Assembly (NCBI GenBank): GCA_937132085.1
Contig: CAKZNV010000009.1
Location: forward strand, 1 to 52,607
Length of the DNA stretch: 52,607 bases
Reading direction: 5' to 3'
Source of the DNA: an uncultured Rubritalea sp.
GTDB taxonomy: Bacteria; Verrucomicrobiota; Verrucomicrobiia; Verrucomicrobiales; Akkermansiaceae
The notes beneath the pieces are model-generated. The model searched no databases. It had not been told where the DNA came from and saw only the letters and a program-made list of their open reading frames with translations. Below, piece after piece: positions 17,479 to 27,800 of this stretch; the first letter of the stretch is position 1; each line of letters starts with the position of its first letter. A program made the translations under genes and the position numbers.

Positions 17479-18321
17479 TTACCTAGATGTGTTTACCGGC
17501 TGCTTTTTTTCCCATTCATTTACCTCGCCTTCATTGCCAACGAGTGTTTCACCGTTAGGTTTCGGTCTGAGCTCTGGAAGCAATTTGTATAGGTTTTCGT
17601 ATGCCACAGTGCCGATGTGTCCTTTTATGCGTAGGCATTTCATCGTAGAGCTAGACTTTGATTTTTGATAGTTAATGACTAAGACAGGATCGTTCTTGGT
17701 GAGAGTGAGGTTTCTATCTCTGATGAGTCTGACTCTTTTCTTTTTACCTGCTTTGGTGACTAAACCGAACGCATTGACAAGAGTAGCTTTGTATTCACCG
17801 ACCTTGATGTCAGGAACAATATCGATGTAGCTTCGAGGTTTGAGCGTTTTAGGTTTTTTCTTGTTGTCTCCAACAAAGAGCTGCATTGGTTCGTTCCAGA
17901 GATTGACAAATCGAGCTCCATTTTTAAGTTCACCCTTTTTAAACCAATAAGGCTTTATCACTAGCTTACCTTTCTCTCCTCTAAGGATAACAAGAGCTCC
18001 TTTGTCGGCACCTACTGGGATTTTAGTGCTCACTACTGGCACTCTAACTTCTTTGCCATCTGTTTGCTCAAGACGAAACAATGATAATGTGCGAGTGCCT
18101 AGGTAAGGATACAAGATTGTTTGTCGGAATGCTTTTATCGGGATGGGGATATTCTTTTTGCCGTAAGAGAAATACAGATCTGTGAGCTTCTCAAAGTCGT
18201 TAGAATCTTTTTGTCCATATAAATAGATGACTGAAAATTTCGTCTTCACTGCTTCTTGGGCTTGTGCGGACAGTGGAGCAAGCGTCATCACGCTAATCAA
18301 AGTTATTAATAATTTTATCAT
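17479..18321 (-). CDS. Secreted hypothetical protein, partner of the giant prepilin-like protein
   Basis: The 280-residue product has a clear signal peptide ending S-A-Q-A-Q (about residue 21). The mature part is basic and beta-rich, with a central repeated-looking Lys-rich beta pattern (GNK-, KKP-, KKK-type turns), and has one Cys (T-M-K-C-L-R). I do not recognise a family. It starts 4 bp after the stop of the 1193-residue gene, so the two are translationally linked and probably work together at the cell surface or periplasm. The bidirectional terminator downstream ends the operon. Confidence 0.6.
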   Translation of the reverse strand: MIKLLITLISVMTLAPLSAQAQEAVKTKFSVIYLYGQKDSNDFEKLTDLYFSYGKKNIPIPIKAFRQTILYPYLGTRTLSLFRLEQTDGKEVRVPVVSTKIPVGADKGALVILRGEKGKLVIKPYWFKKGELKNGARFVNLWNEPMQLFVGDNKKKPKTLKPRSYIDIVPDIKVGEYKATLVNAFGLVTKAGKKKRVRLIRDRNLTLTKNDPVLVINYQKSKSSSTMKCLRIKGHIGTVAYENLYKLLPELRPKPNGETLVGNEGEVNEWEKKQPVNTSR

Positions 18322-18325
18322 AATG

Positions 18326-21300
18326 TTATTCTATTTCTTCTGGTGAGATCCATCTAAAGGATACGATTGTGAATTTTCTGCCGTATTTTTTAGCTACTTC
18401 AGAGGTAAGTTTGCTAAATGGAGTGGTAGCATCTATGCGAGGGTCTACATATTCAGCACTACGCTGAACTACAGCTTCACACCACGCTCTAGCTACGCTG
18501 CCATTGATGGTGCTTTCACCATAAGCTCTGATGACGAATGTATCATCTCTGACAGTCAGTAAGTGACTCGTTCTCGCTAAAAGGTCGCCTTGGGTCAAAT
18601 AGCCGGGGATACCAGCATTGATATCACCAGCGAAACCATCAGCATTGTAGAAGTCTGCCACATTCTTCGTATCTACCTGACCAGCTATCGTGATTGTGGT
18701 ATTGATAGCAGATTCGTTGATCGCCTGTTGGACTACACCTAACTTGATAAGCTCGGCAGGAGCTCCAGCTTCTGTTGCTCTGTTGACAAAATCTGACATG
18801 GAATAAAATGGGCCGTAGAGTTTCACTTTCTCAGCTATTTTCTCAGCTAAACTTGCAATTTCAGTTGTAGAAAGCACTCTGTATCCATTGTAAGCTTCTT
18901 CAGAATCACTGGTAGACGTGGCATCCACTAGGTCTCCAGTAGGGTTTCCTGTTCTGCTGTATGGAACTCCTTTAGCAGCCTTACCTTTGATTAGTGCTCC
19001 CTGAGTAGAGTATAAAAACGCTTTCCAGACACGTGGATCAGTGCAGTTCACACTAATTGTTCCGCCAATCATTATGGACTTAGCATTTTGTGTTACTCCT
19101 TCTTTTGTTTTAGTGATCGTAGAACCATTTCTAATCCTTAGTCTTGGATTATAAGAACTGGTAGAGTCTTTCAGTGCTGAGAAGTAATAAGAATCTAGTA
19201 ACGAATCATTCATCCACCAGCTGAGGTCCATGTGGGTAGATGAGCCTGTATTCTGGCCATCTTCAATACTTAGATCCAGATACCTGCCTTGGCCTGTTTC
19301 CTCTTTAAACTGGATGTATGGGCTAGGATTAGAATCTCCAATAGAATAAGCTGGGTGGAGGTTGTCTCCAAACCAGTCTTCCATGTCATAGCCTTTCTTA
19401 GCAAATTCTGAATACTCGAGGCCATTTCTGATCGATATAGGAGCGTGTCTTAGCTGGATCACATTGAAAAAATGTTTTTCTGGTGTGTCCGCATCCGGCA
19501 CTTCAAAAAGAACACATCGATTGTTGTCTCCCCCTTGATCAGCACTACCAATCGAATCATCCATTCTGATGAAGTCAGTGTCTGAGAAGTTCAACAACAT
19601 ACCTGCATGGTAGTTACTGACATTACCTAGACCAAAGTCTGCATTTTTGGATCTCTTAGTGCCATTGATCTTGATCTCTTCACCAGGGTAAAAGACAGAT
19701 GAAGTTTTAGTGTATTCGTATGGGAATAATCCTGAGTGAGAAGCTCTAGGGTTATAGCTCAACCACTTTACATCATTAGGGTGAGCATTGCCTCCTCGTG
19801 GTTTGAAATTATTCTCCTGTGGAGTGTTATCACCATAATTATCCAACATCTTGAGTGAAAACCTTCTAGCCCAAGTTGAGCTAATATAGTTGTTGAGAAC
19901 TCCATCAGCAAAGATCGGTGTAGTAGGGGGATTAATGTAAATTAATTCGTCATTTACCTGAGGAATATTCTTAGAATCCATGTTAATATTTTTGATATTA
20001 ATCAGTGGCTTTTCTGAAGGAGTGGCACCAAGCGCAGGCTTGCGAACTACACCTTTATAAAGTTGTAGATTCCAATTCACGATATCGCCAGCACGAAGCT
20101 CGAATGGGATTTTGCCAGTGCCGCTCGTATCATAGATCTGAATGTCGCCTCCATCTGTTCCAAAGCCACCACCTGTGGCCAGAACGCCACCAGTTGCTCT
20201 TCCGCTCACATAGTTCAGCTGCTCAGAATCGTAGTCAGTGAGTTCTTTTTTAGTGAACATAAGATCCCATACACAGTGACCAGTAAAAGGTCCTTCAGTG
20301 AGCTCAGCTAAGATATAGCCTTCACCTAACACATCTGTTCTATCTCCCATAGGGAAACCTGAGTGAGGTTTGTAAGTTCCATTATCCATGTCTAGAAATT
20401 TATTAGAATCTCTGATGCTAAATGTCTTCACTTCACCAGGTTCGAACTCTACGTCTTTAATCACGTATCTGTGGTCAAATCTCATCGGCTTAGGTAAGTA
20501 GGATAGGAAGTTGAATCTTGATCCTGCTAACCATTCGATTTCGGCATCATCAGAGTGTAGTTCACCTGGATATTGGTTATTAGAATTAGACACTGAAAGC
20601 GTGTAACTACTGACTTTAAGTTTCTTGTTATAGGGGTTCCAGAGTTTTACAACAGGAGCCATATGTGCATTCATCACATTGACTGCTCTGCCTCTTACAT
20701 CAAAGTGATGAGGTCGGAGGTAAGGTAATTTTCCTGATGGAGCATATCTCTGTGAGTCAGTGCAAGCATACATCTCCACGAATCCTGCGATCAATGGATA
20801 CATTCCGCCTTCTTCATCTGTCTGCTCCTTCACTTCTACTTCTGAGACTCCAGAGAGTTCATAGAATGATTGAATTTGCTTCCAGAGAGGGCCAACTCCG
20901 TTCTCTTTATCCTGTAGTCCGTTCTTACCGAGTGAGAATACTTTTTCACCGATTTCATTCGTGTCATCCGTCGCTAATTGATCGATGCTAGTGTCATCGA
21001 GTGATAGTAATGCTGAAAGGTCGTATTTTAGAAGCCCTCTCTTAGTGTCGATAGGCACTGTGTAGTGCATTAAGCCGATCCAATCTTCATAAGGAGACAA
21101 GCCTCGCTGAACAGTAGGTAATGAGGAGTCATTATGTAGAATGTCTGCAGTTCCAGGTGTAATCAATTTTCGAAGGTTGGCTTCTTCCCCTCGCTGTGGG
21201 AACCAATTTGCAGTGAGTCCGAGCTCCTCGATGACTGCTTTAACATTCTGCCTATCAGGAGCGATGTGTTCAGAGTCTAGAAGGCTAGAAGTATTCACCA

Positions 21301-21907
21301 CACCAATGCTTGATTTATTGGCCAGACCATCAACGTGGTAAGCCATTTTGCCCTGATTTGCTTCTAGCGATACAGTCGGAACCCAGATCATCATCTTTTC
21401 TAGCTCTGTATGTTCTTCATACACTCTAGGTCTCATTCTGACATAGTTGTCTTTATCTACTGGCACTCCACAGAATGCTATATTTCTAACCTGTTCTTCT
21501 GATCCTGATACTAAATAACGTTGGAAACTATTGTCTCTGCGCTGTGTCCAAGTATCTCCGTCGGCTGTATCTGTTTTGAGAGCCACCATATAGCGGTTTT
21601 TGAAATCTACTGGGTCTACTCCACCGAAGCCATCCACTGACATCATTGACGATGAGATCGTGATGCTTTTATCTGCACCAGCAGCAGCCTGAAGCTCACC
21701 GATGGCGATCATTAAGCCCATTCTAGCATTCGCTTGTGCAGCTGCATAATTGTGTGCGTCTTTTGAAGTGTTCGTCTCGACAGAAGCCAGAGACATAACA
21801 GCAAAAGCGATCATTAGCATTAATGACATCACGGTAATCGTGGCAATAAGGGCGAAGCCTCGCTGCGGTTTTTCTTGATGTTTTTTCTGATTTTGAAGAC
21901 TTTTCAT
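18326..21907 (-). CDS. Giant prepilin-like surface protein (Verru_Chthon cassette A type)
   Basis: The 1193-residue protein begins with a basic leader and a class III prepilin site, Q-R-G|F-A-L-I (cut after Gly17), followed by a long hydrophobic helix (18-40). There is no Glu at +5, as in GspK-type minor pseudopilins and large verrucomicrobial proteins called Verru_Chthon cassette protein A. A large Asp/Gly/Ser/Tyr-rich extracellular body follows. Near residue 1050 a segment reads GPFYSMSDFVNRATEAGAP, similar to the helical module of GspK that caps pseudopili. The assignment to that family is from architecture, not a search. It forms an operon with the downstream secreted protein; cassette partners B, C and D are not seen here. 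Confidence 0.72.
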   Translation of the reverse strand: MKSLQNQKKHQEKPQRGFALIATITVMSLMLMIAFAVMSLASVETNTSKDAHNYAAAQANARMGLMIAIGELQAAAGADKSITISSSMMSVDGFGGVDPVDFKNRYMVALKTDTADGDTWTQRRDNSFQRYLVSGSEEQVRNIAFCGVPVDKDNYVRMRPRVYEEHTELEKMMIWVPTVSLEANQGKMAYHVDGLANKSSIGVVNTSSLLDSEHIAPDRQNVKAVIEELGLTANWFPQRGEEANLRKLITPGTADILHNDSSLPTVQRGLSPYEDWIGLMHYTVPIDTKRGLLKYDLSALLSLDDTSIDQLATDDTNEIGEKVFSLGKNGLQDKENGVGPLWKQIQSFYELSGVSEVEVKEQTDEEGGMYPLIAGFVEMYACTDSQRYAPSGKLPYLRPHHFDVRGRAVNVMNAHMAPVVKLWNPYNKKLKVSSYTLSVSNSNNQYPGELHSDDAEIEWLAGSRFNFLSYLPKPMRFDHRYVIKDVEFEPGEVKTFSIRDSNKFLDMDNGTYKPHSGFPMGDRTDVLGEGYILAELTEGPFTGHCVWDLMFTKKELTDYDSEQLNYVSGRATGGVLATGGGFGTDGGDIQIYDTSGTGKIPFELRAGDIVNWNLQLYKGVVRKPALGATPSEKPLINIKNINMDSKNIPQVNDELIYINPPTTPIFADGVLNNYISSTWARRFSLKMLDNYGDNTPQENNFKPRGGNAHPNDVKWLSYNPRASHSGLFPYEYTKTSSVFYPGEEIKINGTKRSKNADFGLGNVSNYHAGMLLNFSDTDFIRMDDSIGSADQGGDNNRCVLFEVPDADTPEKHFFNVIQLRHAPISIRNGLEYSEFAKKGYDMEDWFGDNLHPAYSIGDSNPSPYIQFKEETGQGRYLDLSIEDGQNTGSSTHMDLSWWMNDSLLDSYYFSALKDSTSSYNPRLRIRNGSTITKTKEGVTQNAKSIMIGGTISVNCTDPRVWKAFLYSTQGALIKGKAAKGVPYSRTGNPTGDLVDATSTSDSEEAYNGYRVLSTTEIASLAEKIAEKVKLYGPFYSMSDFVNRATEAGAPAELIKLGVVQQAINESAINTTITIAGQVDTKNVADFYNADGFAGDINAGIPGYLTQGDLLARTSHLLTVRDDTFVIRAYGESTINGSVARAWCEAVVQRSAEYVDPRIDATTPFSKLTSEVAKKYGRKFTIVSFRWISPEEIE

Positions 21908-22169
21908 AGTTTGCTGTGTAAATAGATCATACAGATTATTGTATTTACTTTGTATTTTTCTAATAGGTGAATTTACCTCAAATTAGGATAAACTGGACAC
22001 AATAATTGACTGGACTTATGTGAAGACCAGTTAGAGTCTGATGTTTATGTGAGGTGTGCAATTATCTATAAAACCACCGTTTTTACAGTGCTACAGGCTC
22101 ATTTATGATGTCCTTAGCTGCTATGTGGACCCCAATGCTCTGACCGTTTGACTAATTGGCTTGTAATCT
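21908..22169. other. Intergenic region between divergent units
   Basis: This 262-bp stretch separates the giant prepilin-like gene from the RND operon and must hold both promoters. I see short imperfect palindromes (AGGTGAATTTACCT near 21965; ACTGG/CCAGT flanking 22010-22030) but no convincing promoter pair or small gene. Confidence 0.3.
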
Positions 22170-23690
22170 ATGGGTCGGCTATTCAAGATTTTGCAGATGT
22201 TGCATCTTAGAAAATCAATTTTAGCACTGAAATTAATAGCGGGTAGTTTCTTATTTTCTCAATGTGGTATTGTAGGAATTAACTACAATAAGCCTAAAGT
22301 GTATGTTCCTGATGGCTGGACTAGGTCACTCGCTCAGGATCTGAATGGGAGTAACCCGAGTATCGAGCATTGGTGGAAAAAATTTAATGACAAGAATCTG
22401 AATGTGCTGGTCTCTAGAGTGAAGCATCACAATAAAGATCTAAAGATAGCGGCGCAGAGTATTTCTATCGCTCGGCTTCAGCGAGGAGTAGCAAGTTCAC
22501 AGTTTAAACCGGGTGTAGATGCCTCAGCAGGCGCAACTAGGTCTCAAAGCAGTGAGTTCGCAACTGGTGCCAATATAAATCCGAGTAACCTCTATAATAG
22601 CGCTGTAGATGCTTCTTGGGAGGCTGATGTTTTCGGAGGTCTGAAGCGCAACTTAGAATTCGCTCAACGTAATCAAGAGGCGGCTACAGAGTCCTATCGA
22701 GATCTGTTAGTCTCTCTCTATGCAGAGACGGTTGTAAATTATATTGATTATCGAACTCTCCAGCAACGTATCTCAGTGGCGAATGATCAGATAGTTTCTC
22801 AACAAGAAACGATTCGTATCGCCAAGGACTTGTTAGACGCTGGTCTGACTTCGAAGATCGATATGCTTCAGGCTCAGACTGACTTGAATACGACGAAGGC
22901 TCAGTTGCCTCAGTTTAAAGCGCAGCTTATACAGGTCAGAAACAGGCTAGCTGTATTAACAGGAGGATATCCTGATTCTGTGGTGAAATTGTTGTCTAGA
23001 TCTACTCATATTCCGTCTCCTACTAGACTAGGGTCAATAGGTTTACCTGCTGGTCTACTACGAGCAAGGCCTGATGTCCGCAAGGCAGAGAGAGAGCTAG
23101 CCGCTCAGACAGCTAAGATCGGTGTTGCTGAAGCTGAGCTATATCCCAAGTTTAGATTGTTTGGCCAATTTTCACTCCAATCAAAGAAGCTACCAAAACT
23201 AGTAGATAGCCGCAGTGTTGCTTATGCCTTTGGTCCCTCGTTCGAATGGAAAATATTCTCAGCAGGTCGCCTTCGTAAGAATATTAAGATTGAAGAAGCG
23301 AGGACTGAGCAGAACTTGCTCAGCTATGAGAAGACAGTCTTAGCAGCTGTCGAGGAGGTAGAGAATAGTATGGCTGGTATTGAATATGAACGTGACAGGC
23401 TCAGAGAGCTAGAAAAAGCACTTAGCAGTTCTGAAGAAGCGACTACTCTGGTTAAAGATAATTACAAAGAAGGTCTAGCTGATTTCCAACGTGTGTTGGA
23501 TGCGGAGCGTTCTAAGTTCAGTCTGAAGGATCAGTTGTCTGTATCGAGAGGTGAGATAGCTAAAAACTACGTGAAGCTCTATAAATCACTTGGCGGCGGG
23601 ACAACCGTCAGTGATATCTGGATCGATGCTCCTCGCGCTCAAGCTAAAGGAAAACTTAAAGATAGAAATAGAAATAATGCTAAAAACTAA
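22170..23690 (+). CDS. RND efflux outer-membrane channel (TolC/NodT family)
   Basis: The 506-residue protein is the outer-membrane duct of a tripartite pump. After a hydrophobic leader the sequence F-S-Q-C-G resembles a lipobox although Gln at -1 is atypical, and then comes the NodT-like P-D-G-W. Two OEP repeats follow, each with long coiled-coil helices (e.g. NRLAVLTGGYPDSVVKLL and the DVRKAERELAAQTAKIGVAEAELYPK segment, which in the family reads RPDVRxAE..L). The C-terminus is basic. Two in-frame starts are possible (22170 and 22197); neither has a clear ribosome site. It overlaps the membrane-fusion gene by 14 bp, so the operon is tight. Confidence 0.88.
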   Translation: MGRLFKILQMLHLRKSILALKLIAGSFLFSQCGIVGINYNKPKVYVPDGWTRSLAQDLNGSNPSIEHWWKKFNDKNLNVLVSRVKHHNKDLKIAAQSISIARLQRGVASSQFKPGVDASAGATRSQSSEFATGANINPSNLYNSAVDASWEADVFGGLKRNLEFAQRNQEAATESYRDLLVSLYAETVVNYIDYRTLQQRISVANDQIVSQQETIRIAKDLLDAGLTSKIDMLQAQTDLNTTKAQLPQFKAQLIQVRNRLAVLTGGYPDSVVKLLSRSTHIPSPTRLGSIGLPAGLLRARPDVRKAERELAAQTAKIGVAEAELYPKFRLFGQFSLQSKKLPKLVDSRSVAYAFGPSFEWKIFSAGRLRKNIKIEEARTEQNLLSYEKTVLAAVEEVENSMAGIEYERDRLRELEKALSSSEEATTLVKDNYKEGLADFQRVLDAERSKFSLKDQLSVSRGEIAKNYVKLYKSLGGGTTVSDIWIDAPRAQAKGKLKDRNRNNAKN

Positions 23691-24849
23691 ACTGAAATAT
23701 TTGTTACTGCTAGGATTGACTGGCTTGTTGACATCTTGTGGTGAAGAGGGTGAGGCCTCAGCAAAGCCGTCGCCTCAACAAATGCCTAAGACGGCTGTGG
23801 ATATTGAATTGCCAGTGGTTAAAGACTTGGTTGTTTATAATGAATTCTCTGGGAGAACAGCTGCTAGTGAAACTGTAGAGGTGATACCCCGTGTATCAGG
23901 ATTGTTAGAAAAGAAGCATTTTACCTCGGGTCAGTATGTTAAGAAAGGCCAGTTGTTATTCACGATAGATAAAGAAAAGTATGCAGCAGCAGTGAGCAAA
24001 GCGAAATCTATTGTTGGTAAAGCTGAGGCAGATGTCGAGCTAAAGACCGTAGCGTGGAAGAAGCGCAAGAAGGTATTTGACCGCTCACAAGGTGTATCAG
24101 AGATCGATGTATTAGTAGCTGATGCTGAACGAAAAGTAGCTAACTCAGAGCTGAAAGCTACTCAAGTGTCTCTCGAAGATGCTCTTAGAGATCTCAGATA
24201 CACAGAGATCATCGCTCCTATCTCTGGCCGCATCTCTAAGAGTGAAATTTCTGCAGGTAATCTTATCGCCGCTGAGTCATCTGTGATGGCAACAATCACT
24301 CAAGATGATCCTCTGTATTTTAATTTTGAAGTCAGTGAACGAGCAGTGCTTCCGTATCTAAAGCTACGACCAAAAGAAGGTAGCCCGATAATAAAAGTAG
24401 CAAAAAAAGATCTTCAACTTAGGCTCTCAGATGGATCTACCTATAGTCAGTTAGGTAAAGTTGATTTTGTAGCCAATGGAGTAGATGACGAATCTGGTTC
24501 ATATCAAATTAGAGCAAGATTTGAAAATCCAAACGGGGTTGTATCAGGAGGCTTGTTTGCAAGAGTGGCTATTCCTGAGACGATCAATAAGGCAGTGCTG
24601 GTGAAAAAGTTGGCTGTTTTAAGAGATCTTTCTGGCTACTATGTTTTTCTAGTGAATAAGTCTGGAGTGGTAGAGAAAAGAAATATTGTTCCTACCTCAT
24701 ATTCAGAGGGGGCACTACGCGTCATTGAGCCCTACAACACAGATACTGGAAAAGGTGTCAAAGCAGGTGAACAGGTAGTGGTTAGCAACCTCCAGAAGAT
24801 AGGTGCAGGCGCTCCTGTCACAATCATCTCAGCTAACAAATCTCAATAA
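23677..24849 (+). CDS. RND efflux membrane-fusion lipoprotein (AcrA/MexE type)
   Basis: The 390-residue adaptor begins M-L-K-T-K-L-K-Y followed by a hydrophobic core and the good lipobox L-T-S-C, so it is lipid-anchored in the inner-membrane leaflet facing the periplasm. It has the lipoyl half-motifs (EVIPRVSGLLEKKHFTSGQ with V-K-K-G-Q-L-L-F-T-I-D), a coiled-coil hairpin (about 90-165), the returning I-A-P-I-S-G-R-I and a beta-barrel domain. The frame opens at 23590, but that part overlaps the channel gene and lacks the signal; the ATG at 23677 gives the lipoprotein signal directly. It precedes the RND pump by one base. Confidence 0.93.
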   Translation: MLKTKLKYLLLLGLTGLLTSCGEEGEASAKPSPQQMPKTAVDIELPVVKDLVVYNEFSGRTAASETVEVIPRVSGLLEKKHFTSGQYVKKGQLLFTIDKEKYAAAVSKAKSIVGKAEADVELKTVAWKKRKKVFDRSQGVSEIDVLVADAERKVANSELKATQVSLEDALRDLRYTEIIAPISGRISKSEISAGNLIAAESSVMATITQDDPLYFNFEVSERAVLPYLKLRPKEGSPIIKVAKKDLQLRLSDGSTYSQLGKVDFVANGVDDESGSYQIRARFENPNGVVSGGLFARVAIPETINKAVLVKKLAVLRDLSGYYVFLVNKSGVVEKRNIVPTSYSEGALRVIEPYNTDTGKGVKAGEQVVVSNLQKIGAGAPVTIISANKSQ

Positions 24850-24850
24850 T

Positions 24851-27800
24851 ATGTTTAGCGTATTTTTCATTCGTAGGCCGATCATGGCAACAGTCATCTC
24901 GATTGTAATCGTATTGGGTGGTCTGTTAGCCTTGAATAAAATTTCTATCTCAAGGTATCCAGATCTAGCTCCGCCTACGATCAAAGTAGGGGCTGTCTAT
25001 CCGGGTGCGAATGCTCAGTCCATCGCTAGTGAAGTGGCGGCAACAATTGAGCAAGAGATTAATGGGCTAGAGGGAATGCTTTATATGTCTTCTGTCTCAT
25101 CTAATGATGGACGGTATGAACTGACGGTGACTTTTTCTCCAGATGTAGATCTGGATACAGCTAACGTCTTAGTTCAGAATAGAGTGTCTTCAGCAGAAGG
25201 TCGCTTACCTGAGTCTGTTAAGCGACAAGGTGTGAGTGTGAATAAAGTGAGTAGTGCAGTGGCGATGTATATCTCACTATACTCTCCAGATGGAGTTTAT
25301 GATGACCAGTTCCTCAGTAACTATGTCTCGCAACGAGTCCAAGATGAATTAGCCCGGGTAAAGGGTGTAGGTAATGTGCAGACCTTCGGTGCAGGACAGT
25401 TTAGCATGAGACTGTGGCTCAATCCAGAAAAGCTCAGCTCATATAATTTAACTGCCTCTGATGTTATCAATGCAGTGAAGGAGCAGAATGTGCAAGTAGC
25501 TGGAGGTAGACTCGGAGCTACTCCATCTGGCCAAGACACAGCCTACACTTATACGGTTAATGTCAGTGGAAAGCTGTCGGAAGTAGAGGAGTTTCAAGAA
25601 GTCATCGTTTATAGCTCTAAGAGTGGACGTATTATCCGTTTGAAGGATGTCGCTAGAGTGGAACTGGGTTCAGATCTCTATGATATTTCATCACAATTTA
25701 ATGGTAAATCCTCTACTACAATTGCAATCTACCAGTCACCAGGGTCTAATATCATTGATGTGACTGATGGAGTGAAAGCGAAGCTTAAGGAGCTCTCTGA
25801 GAGCTTCCCTCAGGGGCTCGAATATAAGGTGATGTATGATAACACGGACGTGGTGAACGCCTCTATTCATGAGGTGGTCATTACGCTTATCGTCGCTCTA
25901 ATTCTGGTGATATTTACCGTGTATGTTTTCTTGCAAAACTTCAGAGCAACATTGATCCCAGCGATAACGATTCCAGTCTCATTGATCGGAACATTTGCAG
26001 TTCTGTTAGTAGCAGGATACTCATTGAACCAGCTTACTTTATTCGGTCTAGTGTTAGTAATTGGCATCGTAGTCGATGACTCTATCGTTGTGGTTGAAAA
26101 CACTACTAAATGGATAGCAGAAGGATTTAAGCCAAAGGACGCGGCGATTAAGGCAATGAAAGAAGTGTCAGGGCCAGTCGTTGCGACGACATTAGTTCTG
26201 TTAGCAGTTTTTGTTCCTACTATGTTTATGGGTGGGATTACTGGAATGTTGTTTAAGCAATTTGCAGTGACGATTTCTATCGCAACAGTGTTTAGTTCGA
26301 TCAACGCTTTGACATTGAGTCCAGCTCTTTGCGCCATTTTACTAAGAGAGCAAAAGCCAGCAAAAGGTTTGTTTAAAGGTTTCAATAGTTTACTAGAAAA
26401 GGTAACAAATGGTTATCTGTGGATTACCAGAGGTAGTATTCGTTTCGCCTTATTATCCGTTATATTTGTCATAGGCTTGTCTGCTTATGCTATCTACGGT
26501 ATGCAGAAATTGCCGACAGGTTTTGTCCCACAAGAAGATGAAGGTTGGTGCATGGTGAATCTCCAGCTTCCAGATGGGGCCTCATTAGCAAGAACTAAAG
26601 AGGCCACTGAAGAAGTGAATCAAATGATAGCCAGTGTGGATGGAGTTCAGGATTGTATCGCAATTTCTGGCTACTCGATCATTGATGGAGCAGCGTCTTC
26701 GAATACAGGATTTTTCTTGGTGACATTTAAGCCATGGAATGAACGGGAAGAGCCTCACCTTTCTCAAGCTGCAATTTTGAGCCAGCTGAACAGGAAGTTG
26801 TTTGGTCTCCGCCAAGGTATTTCTTACGCATTCCCGATGCCGTCACTACCTGGTGTTGGAAATTCAGGTGGATTTACCTATATGCTGCAAGATAGATCTG
26901 GTGAAGGTCTAGAAAAGCTAGAAGCAACAGGTAGATCCTTCATGACAGAGTTATCTGCTGATCCAGGGATAGCGTCCGCTAACATGACATTCAGATCTAC
27001 TGTGCCTCAGGTCACAGTAAATGTAGATCGAGAGCAAGTGCTCAAATCAAATGTTTCTCTCGCTGAAGTTTATAGCACATTACAGATCTACCTAGGTTCA
27101 GCGTATGTGAATGATTTCTCTGACTTTGGTAAAATCTTCCAAGTCACAGCTCAAGCTGACTCATCCTTCAGAAATGACATTAATGCTATCAATAAGCTAA
27201 AAGTGAGAAGCAAAGACGGGAAGATGATTCCTTTGAACTCACTAGTCAGTGTAGAGGAGTCACTAGGACCTCAGACTGTATCACGATTCAATCTCTATCC
27301 TTCTGTCAAGATTATGGGAAGCGCCGCACCAGGGACTAGCTCAGGTGAAGCTCTTACAAAGATAGAAAACCTCTCAGCAAAAAAACTTCCATCAGGATAT
27401 GGATACAGCTGGGCTGATTTATCCTATCAGCAGAAATCGGCACAAGGTGGTTCGACAGCTATTTTTGCACTAGCAATCCTGTTGGTGTTCTTATTCTTGT
27501 CCGCTCAATATGAGAGCTGGTCTCTACCTATTTCGGTGGTGATGGCTGTTCCTGTAGCGATCCTAGGAGCTGTGATTGCGGTAAACATTGGAGGTTATGA
27601 TAATAATGTTTATACTCAAATTGGAATTGTCCTATTGATCGGACTGTCAACTAAGAGCGCAATTTTGATCGTGGAATTCGCTAAGCAGCTTCGTGAAGAC
27701 GGGATGAGTATTTTCGATGCAGCGATACAGGCAACGAAGTTACGCTTTAGGGCGGTTCTGATGACAGCATTCTCGTTCATTCTGGGTGTTATTCCTCTCC

